From positions 19,111 to 83,110 of the forward strand of contig JAEZGI010000082.1 of assembly GCA_023416995.1 (NCBI GenBank): a stretch of DNA of 64,000 nt. The letters run 5' to 3'. The translations under genes and the position numbers were made by a program. The notes under the pieces are model-generated. The model was not told the DNA's origin. It did no database searches and was given only the letters and a program-made list of their open reading frames with translations. The DNA is from Bacteroidota bacterium. Its GTDB lineage: Bacteria; Bacteroidota; Bacteroidia; Chitinophagales; Chitinophagaceae. Below, in pieces: positions 52,741 through 62,885 of this stretch. How positions within the stretch are numbered: the first letter of the stretch is position 1; each line of letters begins with the position of its first letter.

Positions 52741-54182
52741 ATGAGAAAAATTCTTGTTTGCCTGTTCGTCTTATTTTCTGTACTCGAGTCTGTTGGTCAG
52801 GATGGTGGCGCTATCACAGGCCTCATCCAAAACGCTGTAAACCGAGAACCGCTTGCCGGAGCCACCATACAGGTTTCTGGCACTGGTTTCTCCGTCTTGT
52901 CCGACAGTTCTGGCCGCTACAGGATCACCGGCATCCCTGCAGGCGCCTATACCATAACCGTAACTTATGTCGGTTTCGAACCGGAAAGCCGTTTTAATGT
53001 CCCGGTTTCCACTGGTAACGAAAATGAGATCTCTTTCGAATTGTCACCTGCCAGTGAGGGCTTAGCGGAAGTTGTAGTACAGTCTTCGCGCAAAACCGCC
53101 AGGGCAACCTCGCTGGCCACACCACTCAGTGTGCAGCGTTTAACTTCTGAAGAAATCAAAACAAATCCGGGTGGCAACTTTGACATAAGCAGGGTAATTA
53201 ATTCCCTGCCAGGAGTTGGCGGTTCTTCCGGTAGCGTAGGCGGATATCGCAACGATATCATTGTACGCGGGGGCGGGCCAGGCGAAAACGTATTTTATCT
53301 TGACGGTATCGAGGTTCCGGTTATCAACCATTTCGCCACGCAGGGAAGCGGCGGTGGACCTACCGGAATCTTAAACGTGTCTTTTATAGAGGATGTCAAA
53401 CTTTCAAGCAGTGCCTTTCAATGCACTATGTGGCCGGTCTTGAATTTCTTCCGCGATCAACAACCAGGTTTACCGTTGAAGGATTTTATAAGAAGTATAA
53501 TAATGTGCCCGTCACTGAACGCGATGGTGTTAGCATTAACAACCAGGGAGCTGATTTTGGGAGTGTTGGTAATGAACCGGTACGACCCGATGGCATAGGG
53601 GAAACGTACGGATTTGAATTGTTTGCCCAGCAGAAACTAACTAACCGTTTCTTTGGTTTCTTTAGCTACACTTATTTTCATAGCCGGTTCAGTAATGCAG
53701 ATGGTAAGCTGTCACCAAGTGCCTGGGATAATCGTCATCTTGTGAGTGTTACACTGGGTTACAAGTTGCCGCGCAACTGGGAGCTGGGTCTGAAATACCG
53801 TTACCAGGGTGGCGCGCCTTATACGCCCTTCGACCTGGTAGAAAGTCAAAGAAATTTTCTTACGCAAGGGCAGGGTTTACTGGATTATTCAAGATCTAAT
53901 ACCGGTAGGTTAAAAGCATTTTCAGCCAGTGACATCAGGATAGATAAAAAATGGTACTTCAAAAAGATCAGTCTTGATGTTTTTATAGATATAAGCAATT
54001 GGTGGGGTGCTAAGTCAGTGGCGTTCCCAAAATATAGTTTTGAACGCGATCTCGCCACGGGTGCGTTCCTTACTTCAGATAACCAGCCGTTACTGGTCAA
54101 TGGCAGTAACGGTATACCCATTATCATCAACGACGATGATCCTGTTGTTTTACCAACTATTGGTTTTATAATTGAGTTTTAG
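52741..54182 (+). pseudogene. TonB-dependent receptor gene with an internal deletion and frameshift
   Basis: Two reading frames make up one broken receptor. The first (52741 to about 53418) holds the signal peptide, a CarboxypepD-regulatory-like domain (TGLIQNAVNREPLAGATIQV) and most of the plug (RVINSLPGVGGSSGSVGGYR, DIIVRGGGPGENVFYLDG), and stops being receptor-like after VKLSSSAF. The second, in another frame from about 53419, starts HYVAGLEFLPRSTTRFTVEG and runs to the C-terminal strand (TIGFIIEF). Between them several hundred residues of barrel are missing. Together only about 475 residues remain of a normal 750-900. The first frame continues out of phase to a stop at 53598. Confidence 0.85.
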
Positions 54183-54201
54183 TTTTACTGATGGCCGCTT
54201 C

Positions 54202-54408
54202 TTAAAATGGTATGATGATGCAAAACAAAGGATTGATGTCATAACACTTTTCCAAATCGATAACCTTTTCATTTGTTCCCGATAACGCTGATGATGCGGC
54301 CCGCGATTCACCTGACCCCGCGTTGCCATTGTGAACCGGTGTTGTCTCGCAGGCGGTAAAAACCAGGCTTATGTTCAGGATAAACATAAGTAAACGTAAT
54401 TTCCACAT
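54202..54408 (-). CDS. Small lipoprotein
   Basis: A 68-residue lipoprotein from an ATG at 54408, with signal WKLRLLMFILNISLVFTAC (Cys20), then a Gly/Ser/Asn-rich linker (NGNAGSGESRAASSA) and a short tail. No domain is recognised. A longer frame with seven extra residues starts at 54429. Convergent with the dead receptor gene. Low-complexity tails make such genes hard to confirm. Confidence 0.5.
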   Translation of the reverse strand: MWKLRLLMFILNISLVFTACETTPVHNGNAGSGESRAASSALSGTNEKVIDLEKCYDINPLFCIIIPF

Positions 54409-54429
54409 CTTACAATCTTTAATGACCAC

Positions 54430-54817
54430 ACAAATTTCGGTTGCTTTTAATATAAGCAGCCTCCGCAGATACGAAAATTAGCATCCGTGTTTGCGACAAC
54501 CAGTCTTTAACATTGACCCTAACAGCTTGTTGGCAGACACCACAAAGTTAAAGTTCAACTGAGATGGTTGGTAACGCTCCGGCGATTGTATGTTACTATT
54601 AAATATGTAAGCGGTGTAAATGATTTATTGACCTTAGTCATTTGCTTCCTGACGGCTATTTTATTTACATTAGCTGGTATGTTACATGATGTGTATAATA
54701 CGATCCCAAATTTTTTTTCTGCTTTCAGTATAGGTCAGGTCAACAATGATATAATAGTCTTCTACATTTAGTTCTGAATTGAAGAGTTTCTGATTTATCA
54801 AAGCTAACATTAAAGCT
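54430..54817. other. Upstream region of the second SusC operon
   Basis: 388 bp without a convincing gene. An AT-rich frame at 54568-54771 was judged spurious. No sigma or anti-sigma gene and no clear TANNTTTG promoter was found before the SusC gene. Confidence 0.5.
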
Positions 54818-57800
54818 ATGCCAAACGATTGCTTGAGGCGGACACCCGCTCTTGTCTACCTGTTATTTCTCGTAGTGTCTTGTTGTATAAGCACTCAAAC
54901 ATTTGCACAAAATTCCATTAGTGGTAAACTGATTGATTCTGCCGGTGGCGCTGCAGTTTCCGGCGCAACAGTCAATGTTGTAGGATCGGCTGTGTCGGTA
55001 AAGACGGGCACGGATGGGTCATTTACAATTGCAGTTAAACTAAACGACTTGTTGTCGTTTAGTCATGTTGGATACACGCCGGTAACTGTAACGGTACAGG
55101 ATTATGAACCACTTGTTGTTCAAATAGGGGCGGTCGCTAATGATCTTTCTGATGTTGTTGTGGTTGGTTATGGCCGCCAAAAAAAGGTAAGTGTCGTAGC
55201 CGCTATATCGACGATGAATGCTACGGGTTTACGTCAAACGCCGGCTTCAAACATTGGGATAGCACTTGCGGGCCGGTTACCCGGTCTTAGCGTGTTACAA
55301 AGATCAGGTGTGCCTGGTGGCGAGCAGATGGAATTTTATATTCGTGGTCGCAGTACGGTGAATGGTCAGCAGCCATTGGTATTGGTTGATGGAGTTCCGC
55401 GTGACTTCATGGCGCTTGACCCACGCGAAGTAGAGACGATCTCTGTGCTTAAAGATGCGTCTGCAACTGCAGTATATGGTGTACGCGGTGCCAATGGTGT
55501 TATCATGATCACAACCCGTCGCGGACAGGTTGGTACACCGGTAATTGATGTTAATCTTGAGCAATCTTTCCAGTCGCCAACACGCTGGCCAAAAATGACA
55601 AACGCGTATGATTATGCTGTTTTGCGTAACCAGGTTGAAACGCAGAACGGCCGTGCACCTATATATGACGATGTTGCGCTGGAACATTATCGTACCGGTG
55701 ATTTCCAGGAACTCTATCCTACAAGGGACTATGTAAAGGAGTTCATGAGCAACACTTTTCCTATGCGTAGAGCAAACGTCAACGTAAGTGGTGGAACACA
55801 GAAAATGCGCTATTTTACTACGGTCGGCTACCTCTTCCAGGAGGGTATATTTAAAACTGAGAAGTTTTCGGAATACGATTATGATCCTCAGTCAAAAGCT
55901 AACCGTGTAAACTTTCGATCGAATTTTGATATTGATATCAACAATTCACTGAAGATGTTTCTGAATGTAAGTGGTTACATGCAGAAGAAAAATGATCCGG
56001 TGATTGTTCCTAACAATTTGGCATATCTCAATGATGTGAACGGTTATTCGATCCTGATCGGTTCACTGATTCAAACTCCGAGCCTCTACCATAATGATCT
56101 TACTCCTGATGGTGAAGTTTTATCAACGGCCCTGAAAGGCGGAAATATTAACAATGTGCCTTATGGTATGTTGAACAGATCAGGATTTAGAAATACGATG
56201 ACCAACCAGGTTACTGCGTCGCTAGGGGTGGAGCAAAAACTTAATTTCATCACAGAAGGTATGTCGGCAAGGGTTATTGCATCTTATGATGCAACGGCAG
56301 TGAATCAGCAGGTGAGGCAGCGGACTTACCAGTTATATGAAGCAAAACCGGATCCTTCAGATCCTGCTAAGGTCGTTTACCAACCAACCGGTACCAATAC
56401 CAACAGCTCACTTGTAGATGCACAGTACCAGTCACAATGGAACCTGCTTAACATCGATGCTTCTTTGAATTACAATCGTTCATTTGGTGTCCATGATGTA
56501 ACCGGAATGATTTTGTTCAACCGCTATCAGCGTACGGTCAATATTGAACTGCCGTATAACTATGTTGGTCTGGTTGGACGCGCCACTTATGGATATGATA
56601 ACAGGTACCTCGCAGAAGTAAACTTTGGTTATAATGGTTCTGAGCAATTTGCTCCAGGCAACAGGATGGGCTTTTTCCCTTCAGTTTCACTGGGGTGGGT
56701 AGCTACCAATGAAGATTTCGTAGGTAATGCACTTCCATGGCTAACGTTTGCAAAAATCCGGGCTTCTTATGGCCAGGTAGGTAATGATAACATGAACGGT
56801 TCGCGCTTTGCGTTTCTAACCTTATGGAACGGTAGTTACGAATCTCAGATCGGTAATGACAAGCTTGGTTGGGAAAAAGCCAACAAGTATAATGTGGGGT
56901 TGGAAACAAAGTTGTTTAATGACTTCAGCGTTGATGTGGATGTCTTCTATGAGAAAAGAGATAATATTCTGATTTCTGCAACGGGCCTGGTGCCAACCGG
57001 TTTGTTTGGAACCGGTGGTGTTTTCAACTCCGGGATCATTCCAAAAATCAATGCCGGCAAGATTGATAACCGCGGTTTTGAACTCACTGTAGGTTATGCA
57101 AAAACGCTTGGTTCAGATTTTCGCCTGGATGTACGTGCTAATGGCGCATACAATACTAACAAGGTTTTATACATGAGCGAAGTATTATTGCCGGAAGAAT
57201 ATACTTATCGCCTGCGTACTACAGGTTTCCGTCTCGGTCAGCCCTTTGGCTATGAAACTGCCGGGTTCTTCAACTCACAAAAAGAAATTGATGATTGGTA
57301 TGATCAATCCGGTATCGGATCAGCTCCTAAAGTGGGCGATTTGAAATACAAAGATACCAATGGTGATGGGGTTATTACCGAGGCAGACATGGTGCCCATT
57401 GGTAATCCTGAAGTTCCACACTGGACATTTGGCGGTGCAGTTAGTTTACGCTACAAGGGATTTGATTTCAGCATGATGTGGCAAGGCGTTGCAGGTAGAA
57501 GCTATATGCTGACGGGTCAAAGATTCTTTGAAACATACAATTTCAACGAAAGACACAAAGAAGCCTGGTCACAGGAACGTTATGATGCAGGACTGCCAAT
57601 AACTTATCCGCGGCTGGATCCGGGCAGCGGTGCCAGCAAACAAACTTCGGATTTCTGGCAGGCCGACGGTAGCTATATCCGGTTAAGGAACCTTGAAGTT
57701 GGCTATACACTTCCAGGCAAATGGTCAGGAAAAATTGGTGCGAAGTCAGTGCGCCTCTACACAAATGGTTTGAACCTGCTCACGTTTGACAAGTATCCTG

Positions 57801-57886
57801 TAAAGTACCAGGATCCTGAACAAAATAATGAGATGTTGTATCCCGTGTTTAAGGCCTACAATTTTGGGCTGAATGTAACCTTCTAA
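54818..57886 (+). CDS. SusC/RagA family TonB-linked outer membrane protein
   Basis: A complete 1022-residue SusC-type transporter. Signal peptide to about 30 (LVYLLFLVVSCCISTQTFAQ), CarboxypepD-regulatory-like domain (about 33-112: SGKLIDSAGGAAVSGATVNV), DVVVVGYGRQKK as the SusC-typical TonB-box-like stretch (about 111-123), plug (about 125-235) with the RagA signature SATAVYGVRGANGVIMITTR, and a barrel ending YNFGLNVTF. No N-terminal STN domain is present, so it is not of the sigma-transducing type. It heads an operon with SusD, a discoidin lipoprotein and hydrolases: a polysaccharide-utilisation-type cluster. Confidence 0.97.
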   Translation: MPNDCLRRTPALVYLLFLVVSCCISTQTFAQNSISGKLIDSAGGAAVSGATVNVVGSAVSVKTGTDGSFTIAVKLNDLLSFSHVGYTPVTVTVQDYEPLVVQIGAVANDLSDVVVVGYGRQKKVSVVAAISTMNATGLRQTPASNIGIALAGRLPGLSVLQRSGVPGGEQMEFYIRGRSTVNGQQPLVLVDGVPRDFMALDPREVETISVLKDASATAVYGVRGANGVIMITTRRGQVGTPVIDVNLEQSFQSPTRWPKMTNAYDYAVLRNQVETQNGRAPIYDDVALEHYRTGDFQELYPTRDYVKEFMSNTFPMRRANVNVSGGTQKMRYFTTVGYLFQEGIFKTEKFSEYDYDPQSKANRVNFRSNFDIDINNSLKMFLNVSGYMQKKNDPVIVPNNLAYLNDVNGYSILIGSLIQTPSLYHNDLTPDGEVLSTALKGGNINNVPYGMLNRSGFRNTMTNQVTASLGVEQKLNFITEGMSARVIASYDATAVNQQVRQRTYQLYEAKPDPSDPAKVVYQPTGTNTNSSLVDAQYQSQWNLLNIDASLNYNRSFGVHDVTGMILFNRYQRTVNIELPYNYVGLVGRATYGYDNRYLAEVNFGYNGSEQFAPGNRMGFFPSVSLGWVATNEDFVGNALPWLTFAKIRASYGQVGNDNMNGSRFAFLTLWNGSYESQIGNDKLGWEKANKYNVGLETKLFNDFSVDVDVFYEKRDNILISATGLVPTGLFGTGGVFNSGIIPKINAGKIDNRGFELTVGYAKTLGSDFRLDVRANGAYNTNKVLYMSEVLLPEEYTYRLRTTGFRLGQPFGYETAGFFNSQKEIDDWYDQSGIGSAPKVGDLKYKDTNGDGVITEADMVPIGNPEVPHWTFGGAVSLRYKGFDFSMMWQGVAGRSYMLTGQRFFETYNFNERHKEAWSQERYDAGLPITYPRLDPGSGASKQTSDFWQADGSYIRLRNLEVGYTLPGKWSGKIGAKSVRLYTNGLNLLTFDKYPVKYQDPEQNNEMLYPVFKAYNFGLNVTF

Positions 57887-57911
57887 TTTTCACAGAGAAA
57901 TTTTGATAATC

Positions 57912-59693
57912 ATGAAAAAGATTTTCCCAGGGCTGCTGATAGCGTTTGGATTGATGTGCCTGACTAATTGTGCCAAGGTATTGGAAAAAACCCCCGATGG
58001 TCAAACAACGCTCGATAAAGTATTAGGCAACTATAACAGATCAAAAGGGCTTATTGATGCCGCATACGGCGAAATATACCAGGGCCGCGATCATATAGCA
58101 TTTGTTTATCATCCTATTGAAACCCTGACCGACAATGCATTCTGGGCCGCTACATATAATGCCTATGAATGGCACAACGGTGCTTTGTCTTTATCGAACC
58201 CGGTGATCAACTGGCCATGGAACTCACCAAGTGAACAGTTGTGGCCCGACTTCTGGCGCGGTATCCGGCTTGCAAATAATGCAATAAAATACCTGCCCGA
58301 ATCAACAGCCATTACAGAGCAGGAGCGTGCCACCTGGATCGCAGAAGCACGCGTACTGCGTTGCTGGTATTACATGAATCTCCTGGAGTTTTATGGTGCT
58401 GTTCCATGGATCGAAGATCCGATTGAGCCAACGTTTACGGGCTATAACGACTTAGTGCGTCCAACCTTTGATGAGATTGCCACCAAAATTGAATCAGAAT
58501 TGCTGTCAGTGATCCAGGCTGGAATATTGCCTGACCGCCAGCCTGCCGCAGATGCAAGACGCGTTGATAAGGGAATTGCTTATTCCATCCGTGCACGTGT
58601 ATTGTTATACAATGCGAGCAAGCTCAACAATCCTGAAAACGATAAAACCAAATGGCGCCGTGCGGCCGATGCTGCGCAGGATGTAATCGATCTTCCAGGT
58701 TATCAGCTCGTGCCGATGAGCGATTACAAAAAACTATTTACAGGCGCATTTGCCACCCCGGTTAGTGAAATTATCTGGCGCGCCTGGACCGATAATTCAC
58801 ATATCAACAATACCAATGGTGTTGATGTCGGAAGTTACCCTCATGCAGCTATCAATCATATGTGGAACTGTGGTGAGTCACCAACCCAGGAATTGGTTGA
58901 TTGTTTTGAAATGAAAAACGGCGCATTGCCCGTGAAATATAATGATGCTACACGAACCAGCGTAACCGTTACTCCTGGTGCAGCTCAGCTTGGTTACAGT
59001 GAAGATGTTGGCGGCGATCCGTATTCTAACCGGGATGCACGTTTTTATATAAATGTGCTATATAACGGGGCGAATTATGGTGTGCCTTATAACTGTACAG
59101 AACCATATATTATCGAAACATTTGTTGGCGGTCGTAATGGATTCAACGATGTTATTTCCCAGGAAACACAACGTTCATGTACCGGTTATTACAGCCGAAA
59201 AGACAAGCAAATCAAATATTGGGGCCCCGGAGGAAGTAGCGGTAATGACCCTACCCATTGGGTGTTTTTCAGACTTGCAGAATTTTATCTGCAAAAAGCC
59301 GAGGCATTGCTGGAACTCGACGATCTGGGTGGTGCCATGGAAGCTTTAAATGTGATCAGGGTAAGAGCAGAACAGCCAAGAATACAGGAGGTGCCTGAAT
59401 TCACTGCTTCAAAGGAGTTTCTTGAAGCACGTATCAGGAATGAGCGCAGGATAGAATATTGCCTGGAAGGTCAATATCGTTTTGTTGATCAGCGTCGCTG
59501 GAAAATATTGAATGAAACCAATCGCTTTATAACAGGGATGCGAATCACCAAAGGAGCCGATGGTAAGTTCAGTTATCAACGCAAAAAAATCCGCGATTAC
59601 CAGTCTTATACGGACAAATACCTGGTAATGCCAATACCACTTGAAGATGCAAAGAAAATGACCGGAATGGTTCAGCCACAGCCATGGCAATAA
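57912..59693 (+). CDS. RagB/SusD family lipoprotein
   Basis: A 593-residue SusD homologue, the partner of the SusC 25 bp upstream. The lipobox is LTNC (Cys20). Family parts: WIAEARVLRCWYYMNLLEFY and GAVPWIEDPIEP (about 145-175), then VFFRLAEFYLQKAEALLELD and ALNVIRVRAEQPRI near residue 460-500, and RNERRIEYCLEGQYRFVDQRRW near 525-545, here slightly longer than 20 if read whole. The ATG at 57912 is preferred to a TTG at 57903. It is a little longer than the 513-residue SusD at the start of the window and is of a different subgroup. Confidence 0.96.
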   Translation: MKKIFPGLLIAFGLMCLTNCAKVLEKTPDGQTTLDKVLGNYNRSKGLIDAAYGEIYQGRDHIAFVYHPIETLTDNAFWAATYNAYEWHNGALSLSNPVINWPWNSPSEQLWPDFWRGIRLANNAIKYLPESTAITEQERATWIAEARVLRCWYYMNLLEFYGAVPWIEDPIEPTFTGYNDLVRPTFDEIATKIESELLSVIQAGILPDRQPAADARRVDKGIAYSIRARVLLYNASKLNNPENDKTKWRRAADAAQDVIDLPGYQLVPMSDYKKLFTGAFATPVSEIIWRAWTDNSHINNTNGVDVGSYPHAAINHMWNCGESPTQELVDCFEMKNGALPVKYNDATRTSVTVTPGAAQLGYSEDVGGDPYSNRDARFYINVLYNGANYGVPYNCTEPYIIETFVGGRNGFNDVISQETQRSCTGYYSRKDKQIKYWGPGGSSGNDPTHWVFFRLAEFYLQKAEALLELDDLGGAMEALNVIRVRAEQPRIQEVPEFTASKEFLEARIRNERRIEYCLEGQYRFVDQRRWKILNETNRFITGMRITKGADGKFSYQRKKIRDYQSYTDKYLVMPIPLEDAKKMTGMVQPQPWQ

Positions 59694-59722
59694 TGATTAA
59701 AGAAAAACTTATAACTCAAAAC

Positions 59723-61345
59723 ATGAAAAAAATTCTCTGTTCAGTTTTGATGGCGTTCATCATCCTATCAGGAATGAACAGCTGCAAAAAAGAGAAGGCT
59801 GAGATGCCCGCTCCCGTAGAGGGATTAACCGCAAATCCCGGGAACAATCGTGCAGAGCTAATCTTTGATGCGCCGCCTGGCGCAGTAAAAGGTAAGGTGT
59901 TTTTTGGCGGCGGAAATTTTTCTGAATTTGATATATCAGATCCGAATACTACACAAAAGGTAATTGTAGATAGCCTGGCTGAACAGGAGCAGGTGTTGCG
60001 GGTGGTGACGATCAATCGCGACGGTGTGGTTTCGGATCCGCGCGCAATCAAGGTAAATGTATATGGTTCAAAATATGTGAGTGGTCTTAAACCACGTAAA
60101 TGGGCCGACCAGGTAACCAACTCATCCAACTCGCTTGAATTCAGGTTTGACAATGCGGTTGATCATGAAACCGGTGTCAGGATTGTTTTCACAAATACGG
60201 CCGGTAGCATTGATAGTGTTACCATGGCGGCTAACGAAAATTCTGTTGCGGTAAATGATATCGACACAACTAAAGCGTATTATTACTATTCAGTTTATAA
60301 ACCGGTACCGACGGCTATTGATGATTTCGCTTCACCTTCAGTTGACCTGAGAACGGCTTTGATGCTTGAGTTCAAAAAAGCAGCCTGGACGATTGCAGGA
60401 AGTTCAGGGGAAGAAGGTACTCATCCGGCAGCAAATCTTATTGATAATAACAGTAGCACCGCCTGGCATTCGCGGGCAGGTGGGTCGATGCCGCAGTGGG
60501 TGACCATTGATATGGAAAGCGCAAAATTCATTGACGGTTTTTATATCTTAAATCACCCCGCAAACGGTGGTGCACCTCAAAGTCTTAAGTTCGAAATCAG
60601 CCTGGATAACGTTGGTTGGACAACAGTTTTGCAGGCTGATGTTGCAGAAAGCTATATGCGTCAACGTCTGCCGCTCGCAGCAACCGTAATTACCCGTTAC
60701 GTGCGGGTTTCAGTTTTGGCTACAAAAGATGGCGCAGCTACTCAAACCCGGTTAGTAGAAGTGGATGCATATAACATACAAAACATAAGTGGAGACAACG
60801 GATATGTCAACAGCACAGCGATTGCGCTGGTAAATGCCAAAGCTCCGTTTGTGGGTGACGGATCAAACCCGTTTCCAGCACTCGGGGATTTCAGGATGCA
60901 GAAAATGCTGGGCTGGACACATAGTGATAATGCGATTGTGACTTATGACAACCTGGGCCCAGCATTCAGCCTTTTTGTGGCGCCACCCTGGGGTTTAGGT
61001 GAGGTTAACAACGCTAAGATCTACCAGTCAGTTAATCTCCAGCCAGGCGATTATGTTTTGAAAATTGTTCCAGGTATGGCAGATGGTCCTGTAGATGTGT
61101 TTGGTGTGGTCTCGAAGGGCGCTTCATTGCCTGATTATAACAACGTAGCAACCGACGCCACTACCATCAGTTATGCAAACCTCGTCGAAAATCAAAGTAA
61201 AGCGGTCGAGCTGCGTATAATTATCACAGAACCAACCCGGGTAAATATAGGTTTTGTATACAATCTGCGCAGCCAGTTTGCTGCGAACGGTACACCATGG
61301 ACCTCATTTAAAATTACCAGTCTTGATCTTGCAAAAGTAGAGTAA
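59723..61345 (+). CDS. DUF4998/F5-8 type C (discoidin)/DUF5013-like lipoprotein
   Basis: A 540-residue surface lipoprotein with lipobox GMNSC (Cys21). Three domains: DUF4998-like (about 30-215: VEGLTANPGNNRAELIFDAP, VTINRDGVVSDPRAIKVNVY), an F5/8 type C discoidin fold (about 230-350: HPAANLIDNNSSTAWHSRAG, PQWVTIDMESAKFIDGFYIL, RYVRVSVLATKDGAATQTRL) and a DUF5013-like C-terminus (about 360-540: DFRMQKMLGWTHSDNAIVTY). Discoidin domains bind sugars. This composite is common next to SusC/SusD as surface glycan-binding protein. ATG 59723 is chosen because it gives the lipoprotein signal. Confidence 0.9.
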   Translation: MKKILCSVLMAFIILSGMNSCKKEKAEMPAPVEGLTANPGNNRAELIFDAPPGAVKGKVFFGGGNFSEFDISDPNTTQKVIVDSLAEQEQVLRVVTINRDGVVSDPRAIKVNVYGSKYVSGLKPRKWADQVTNSSNSLEFRFDNAVDHETGVRIVFTNTAGSIDSVTMAANENSVAVNDIDTTKAYYYYSVYKPVPTAIDDFASPSVDLRTALMLEFKKAAWTIAGSSGEEGTHPAANLIDNNSSTAWHSRAGGSMPQWVTIDMESAKFIDGFYILNHPANGGAPQSLKFEISLDNVGWTTVLQADVAESYMRQRLPLAATVITRYVRVSVLATKDGAATQTRLVEVDAYNIQNISGDNGYVNSTAIALVNAKAPFVGDGSNPFPALGDFRMQKMLGWTHSDNAIVTYDNLGPAFSLFVAPPWGLGEVNNAKIYQSVNLQPGDYVLKIVPGMADGPVDVFGVVSKGASLPDYNNVATDATTISYANLVENQSKAVELRIIITEPTRVNIGFVYNLRSQFAANGTPWTSFKITSLDLAKVE

Positions 61346-61405
61346 CAATGTTATGCATCCAGGGTTACAATGAAATCCTGTGAATACGAACCCATATTTT
61401 AGCGC

Positions 61406-62872
61406 ATGAGAGTGACAAAAAACTTCATACTACTTATTCTGCTTGGCGTAGTATCTACTTCGGTTAATGCAGGATGCAGCAATATCAAATTAAGCGCACC
61501 GTATAAACCAACGGGTATCGAAGTCAACAAATCGTTTCTTGAGCTGAAAATTGGCGAAGCTGTCCAGCTGAACGCAACTGTTATTCCTGCTGTTGCCACG
61601 ACTCCCGCATTGGAATGGGTTTCATCAAACGAATCTATAGCGGTAGTAGCCAATGGCGTTGTTAAAGCAACAGGAATTGGATCAGCAACAATACGCGTAG
61701 CATACAAGGGGTTTGAAAAGCTCATCGAAATAAATGTGCTGTCCGCGCCGGTTGAAAAGGAACACGCGCTGTTGTATGACCGTTATCCTAATGGCAACGA
61801 GTTCGCCGGTGATTTCAATACCGTTAATGCAGCTCAGTTTACACCGGAAGGCCTGAAGATAAATATGACTGGCGATGTTGTAAGGTTGAATAAGTTTTAT
61901 GCAGTCGCCGAACGGAAAGTGCAGTATATAGTAAGGTTCTCGGAAGATGCTAAAGCCATTTTTCGAAGTAGTGAAAAGGATTTTAATGCAACAGTTGATT
62001 TGCCTGGCAAACTTATCTCAATTGGTACCAGTCCTGCAACGCAGGCTAGTGTTCAATTTCTGCGTTCCGACAGGGATTATTTGATAGAAGTGTACCATGT
62101 ATACCAGCTTGCGAAGGTCCGCATTGTTGATGTACTGACCGGTGAAGCTGCAGAAGTGGTCGCAGTGCACGACGGCCAGGGCGGGGTAGGTAAAGGGGTT
62201 GTTCAAAACGGCTTCAGTGTAGGCATGCAATGGGATCATTATTGTTTTGGTTTAACCAGTGGCTCATCTATGCTTGTTAAACGGGTAACGGTGTATGCTT
62301 TGAAGAAAGAAGTAAAGCTCTTGCTATACGGCGACTCTATCACCCAACCCGAAGGATACTTTCCGACCAAAGATTTTTCAATGGCCTGGACCCAACAGAT
62401 TATTAAAAAGCTGAATGGTAATGCAATGTCTTCAGGCAGGGGTGGTGCAACCATCGACATGGTGCTCGAGTATATCAATAATGAACTTCCTTTTATAAAA
62501 GCCAGGTATGTAATGGTCACGATAGGAACCAATGGTGGCAATACAGAAGAAAAATTAATGCAGTTGGTGGATTATATCCGGTCGCAGGGCGCGATACCTA
62601 TTTTAAATAATATTCCGGCAAATGAAAGTGGTACACAGGTGACCGAAAATTTGCTTATCGAAAAGGTGCGAATGAAAACCGGTTTAAAGGGATGTCGTTT
62701 TGATCTGGCAACTTCCATCGGCGGAAACGGAAAAGAGGTCGATAAATCAACAATGTATTGGGAAGATTATACAGGAAGCTATGGCTGGCAAATTTATCAT
62801 CACCCGAATGAAATTGGTGGTGCCAGAATGTTCGCTCAAACCCTGTTTGATGTGCCTGAAATTTATCAATAA
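61406..62872 (+). CDS. Ig-like (BIG2) plus SGNH/GDSL hydrolase lipoprotein
   Basis: A 488-residue surface lipoprotein (lipobox NAGC, Cys24). A BIG2-type Ig domain comes first (about 35-110: SFLELKIGEAVQLNATVIPA, WVSSNESIAVVANGVVKATG), then a beta-sandwich (about 120-290), then an SGNH hydrolase (about 300-488). The blocks are all present: LLLYGDSIT (Ser nucleophile near 308), SSGRGGATI, VTIGTNGG and YHHPNEIGGARM with the His. SGNH enzymes of this kind often remove acetyl or feruloyl esters from polysaccharides. It is the first clear enzyme of the cluster. The ester substrate is not known. Confidence 0.9.
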   Translation: MRVTKNFILLILLGVVSTSVNAGCSNIKLSAPYKPTGIEVNKSFLELKIGEAVQLNATVIPAVATTPALEWVSSNESIAVVANGVVKATGIGSATIRVAYKGFEKLIEINVLSAPVEKEHALLYDRYPNGNEFAGDFNTVNAAQFTPEGLKINMTGDVVRLNKFYAVAERKVQYIVRFSEDAKAIFRSSEKDFNATVDLPGKLISIGTSPATQASVQFLRSDRDYLIEVYHVYQLAKVRIVDVLTGEAAEVVAVHDGQGGVGKGVVQNGFSVGMQWDHYCFGLTSGSSMLVKRVTVYALKKEVKLLLYGDSITQPEGYFPTKDFSMAWTQQIIKKLNGNAMSSGRGGATIDMVLEYINNELPFIKARYVMVTIGTNGGNTEEKLMQLVDYIRSQGAIPILNNIPANESGTQVTENLLIEKVRMKTGLKGCRFDLATSIGGNGKEVDKSTMYWEDYTGSYGWQIYHHPNEIGGARMFAQTLFDVPEIYQ

Positions 62873-62885
62873 CATAAATCGAAAG

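Noticed and set aside
53421..54182. A separate 253-residue outer membrane protein
   Set aside because: It starts in the middle of a TonB receptor barrel, has no signal peptide and follows the matching N-terminal part in another frame; it is the tail of a broken gene.
54568..54771. A 67-residue hydrophobic frame before the second SusC gene
   Set aside because: AT-rich chance frame without ribosome site; hydrophobicity follows from T-rich codons.
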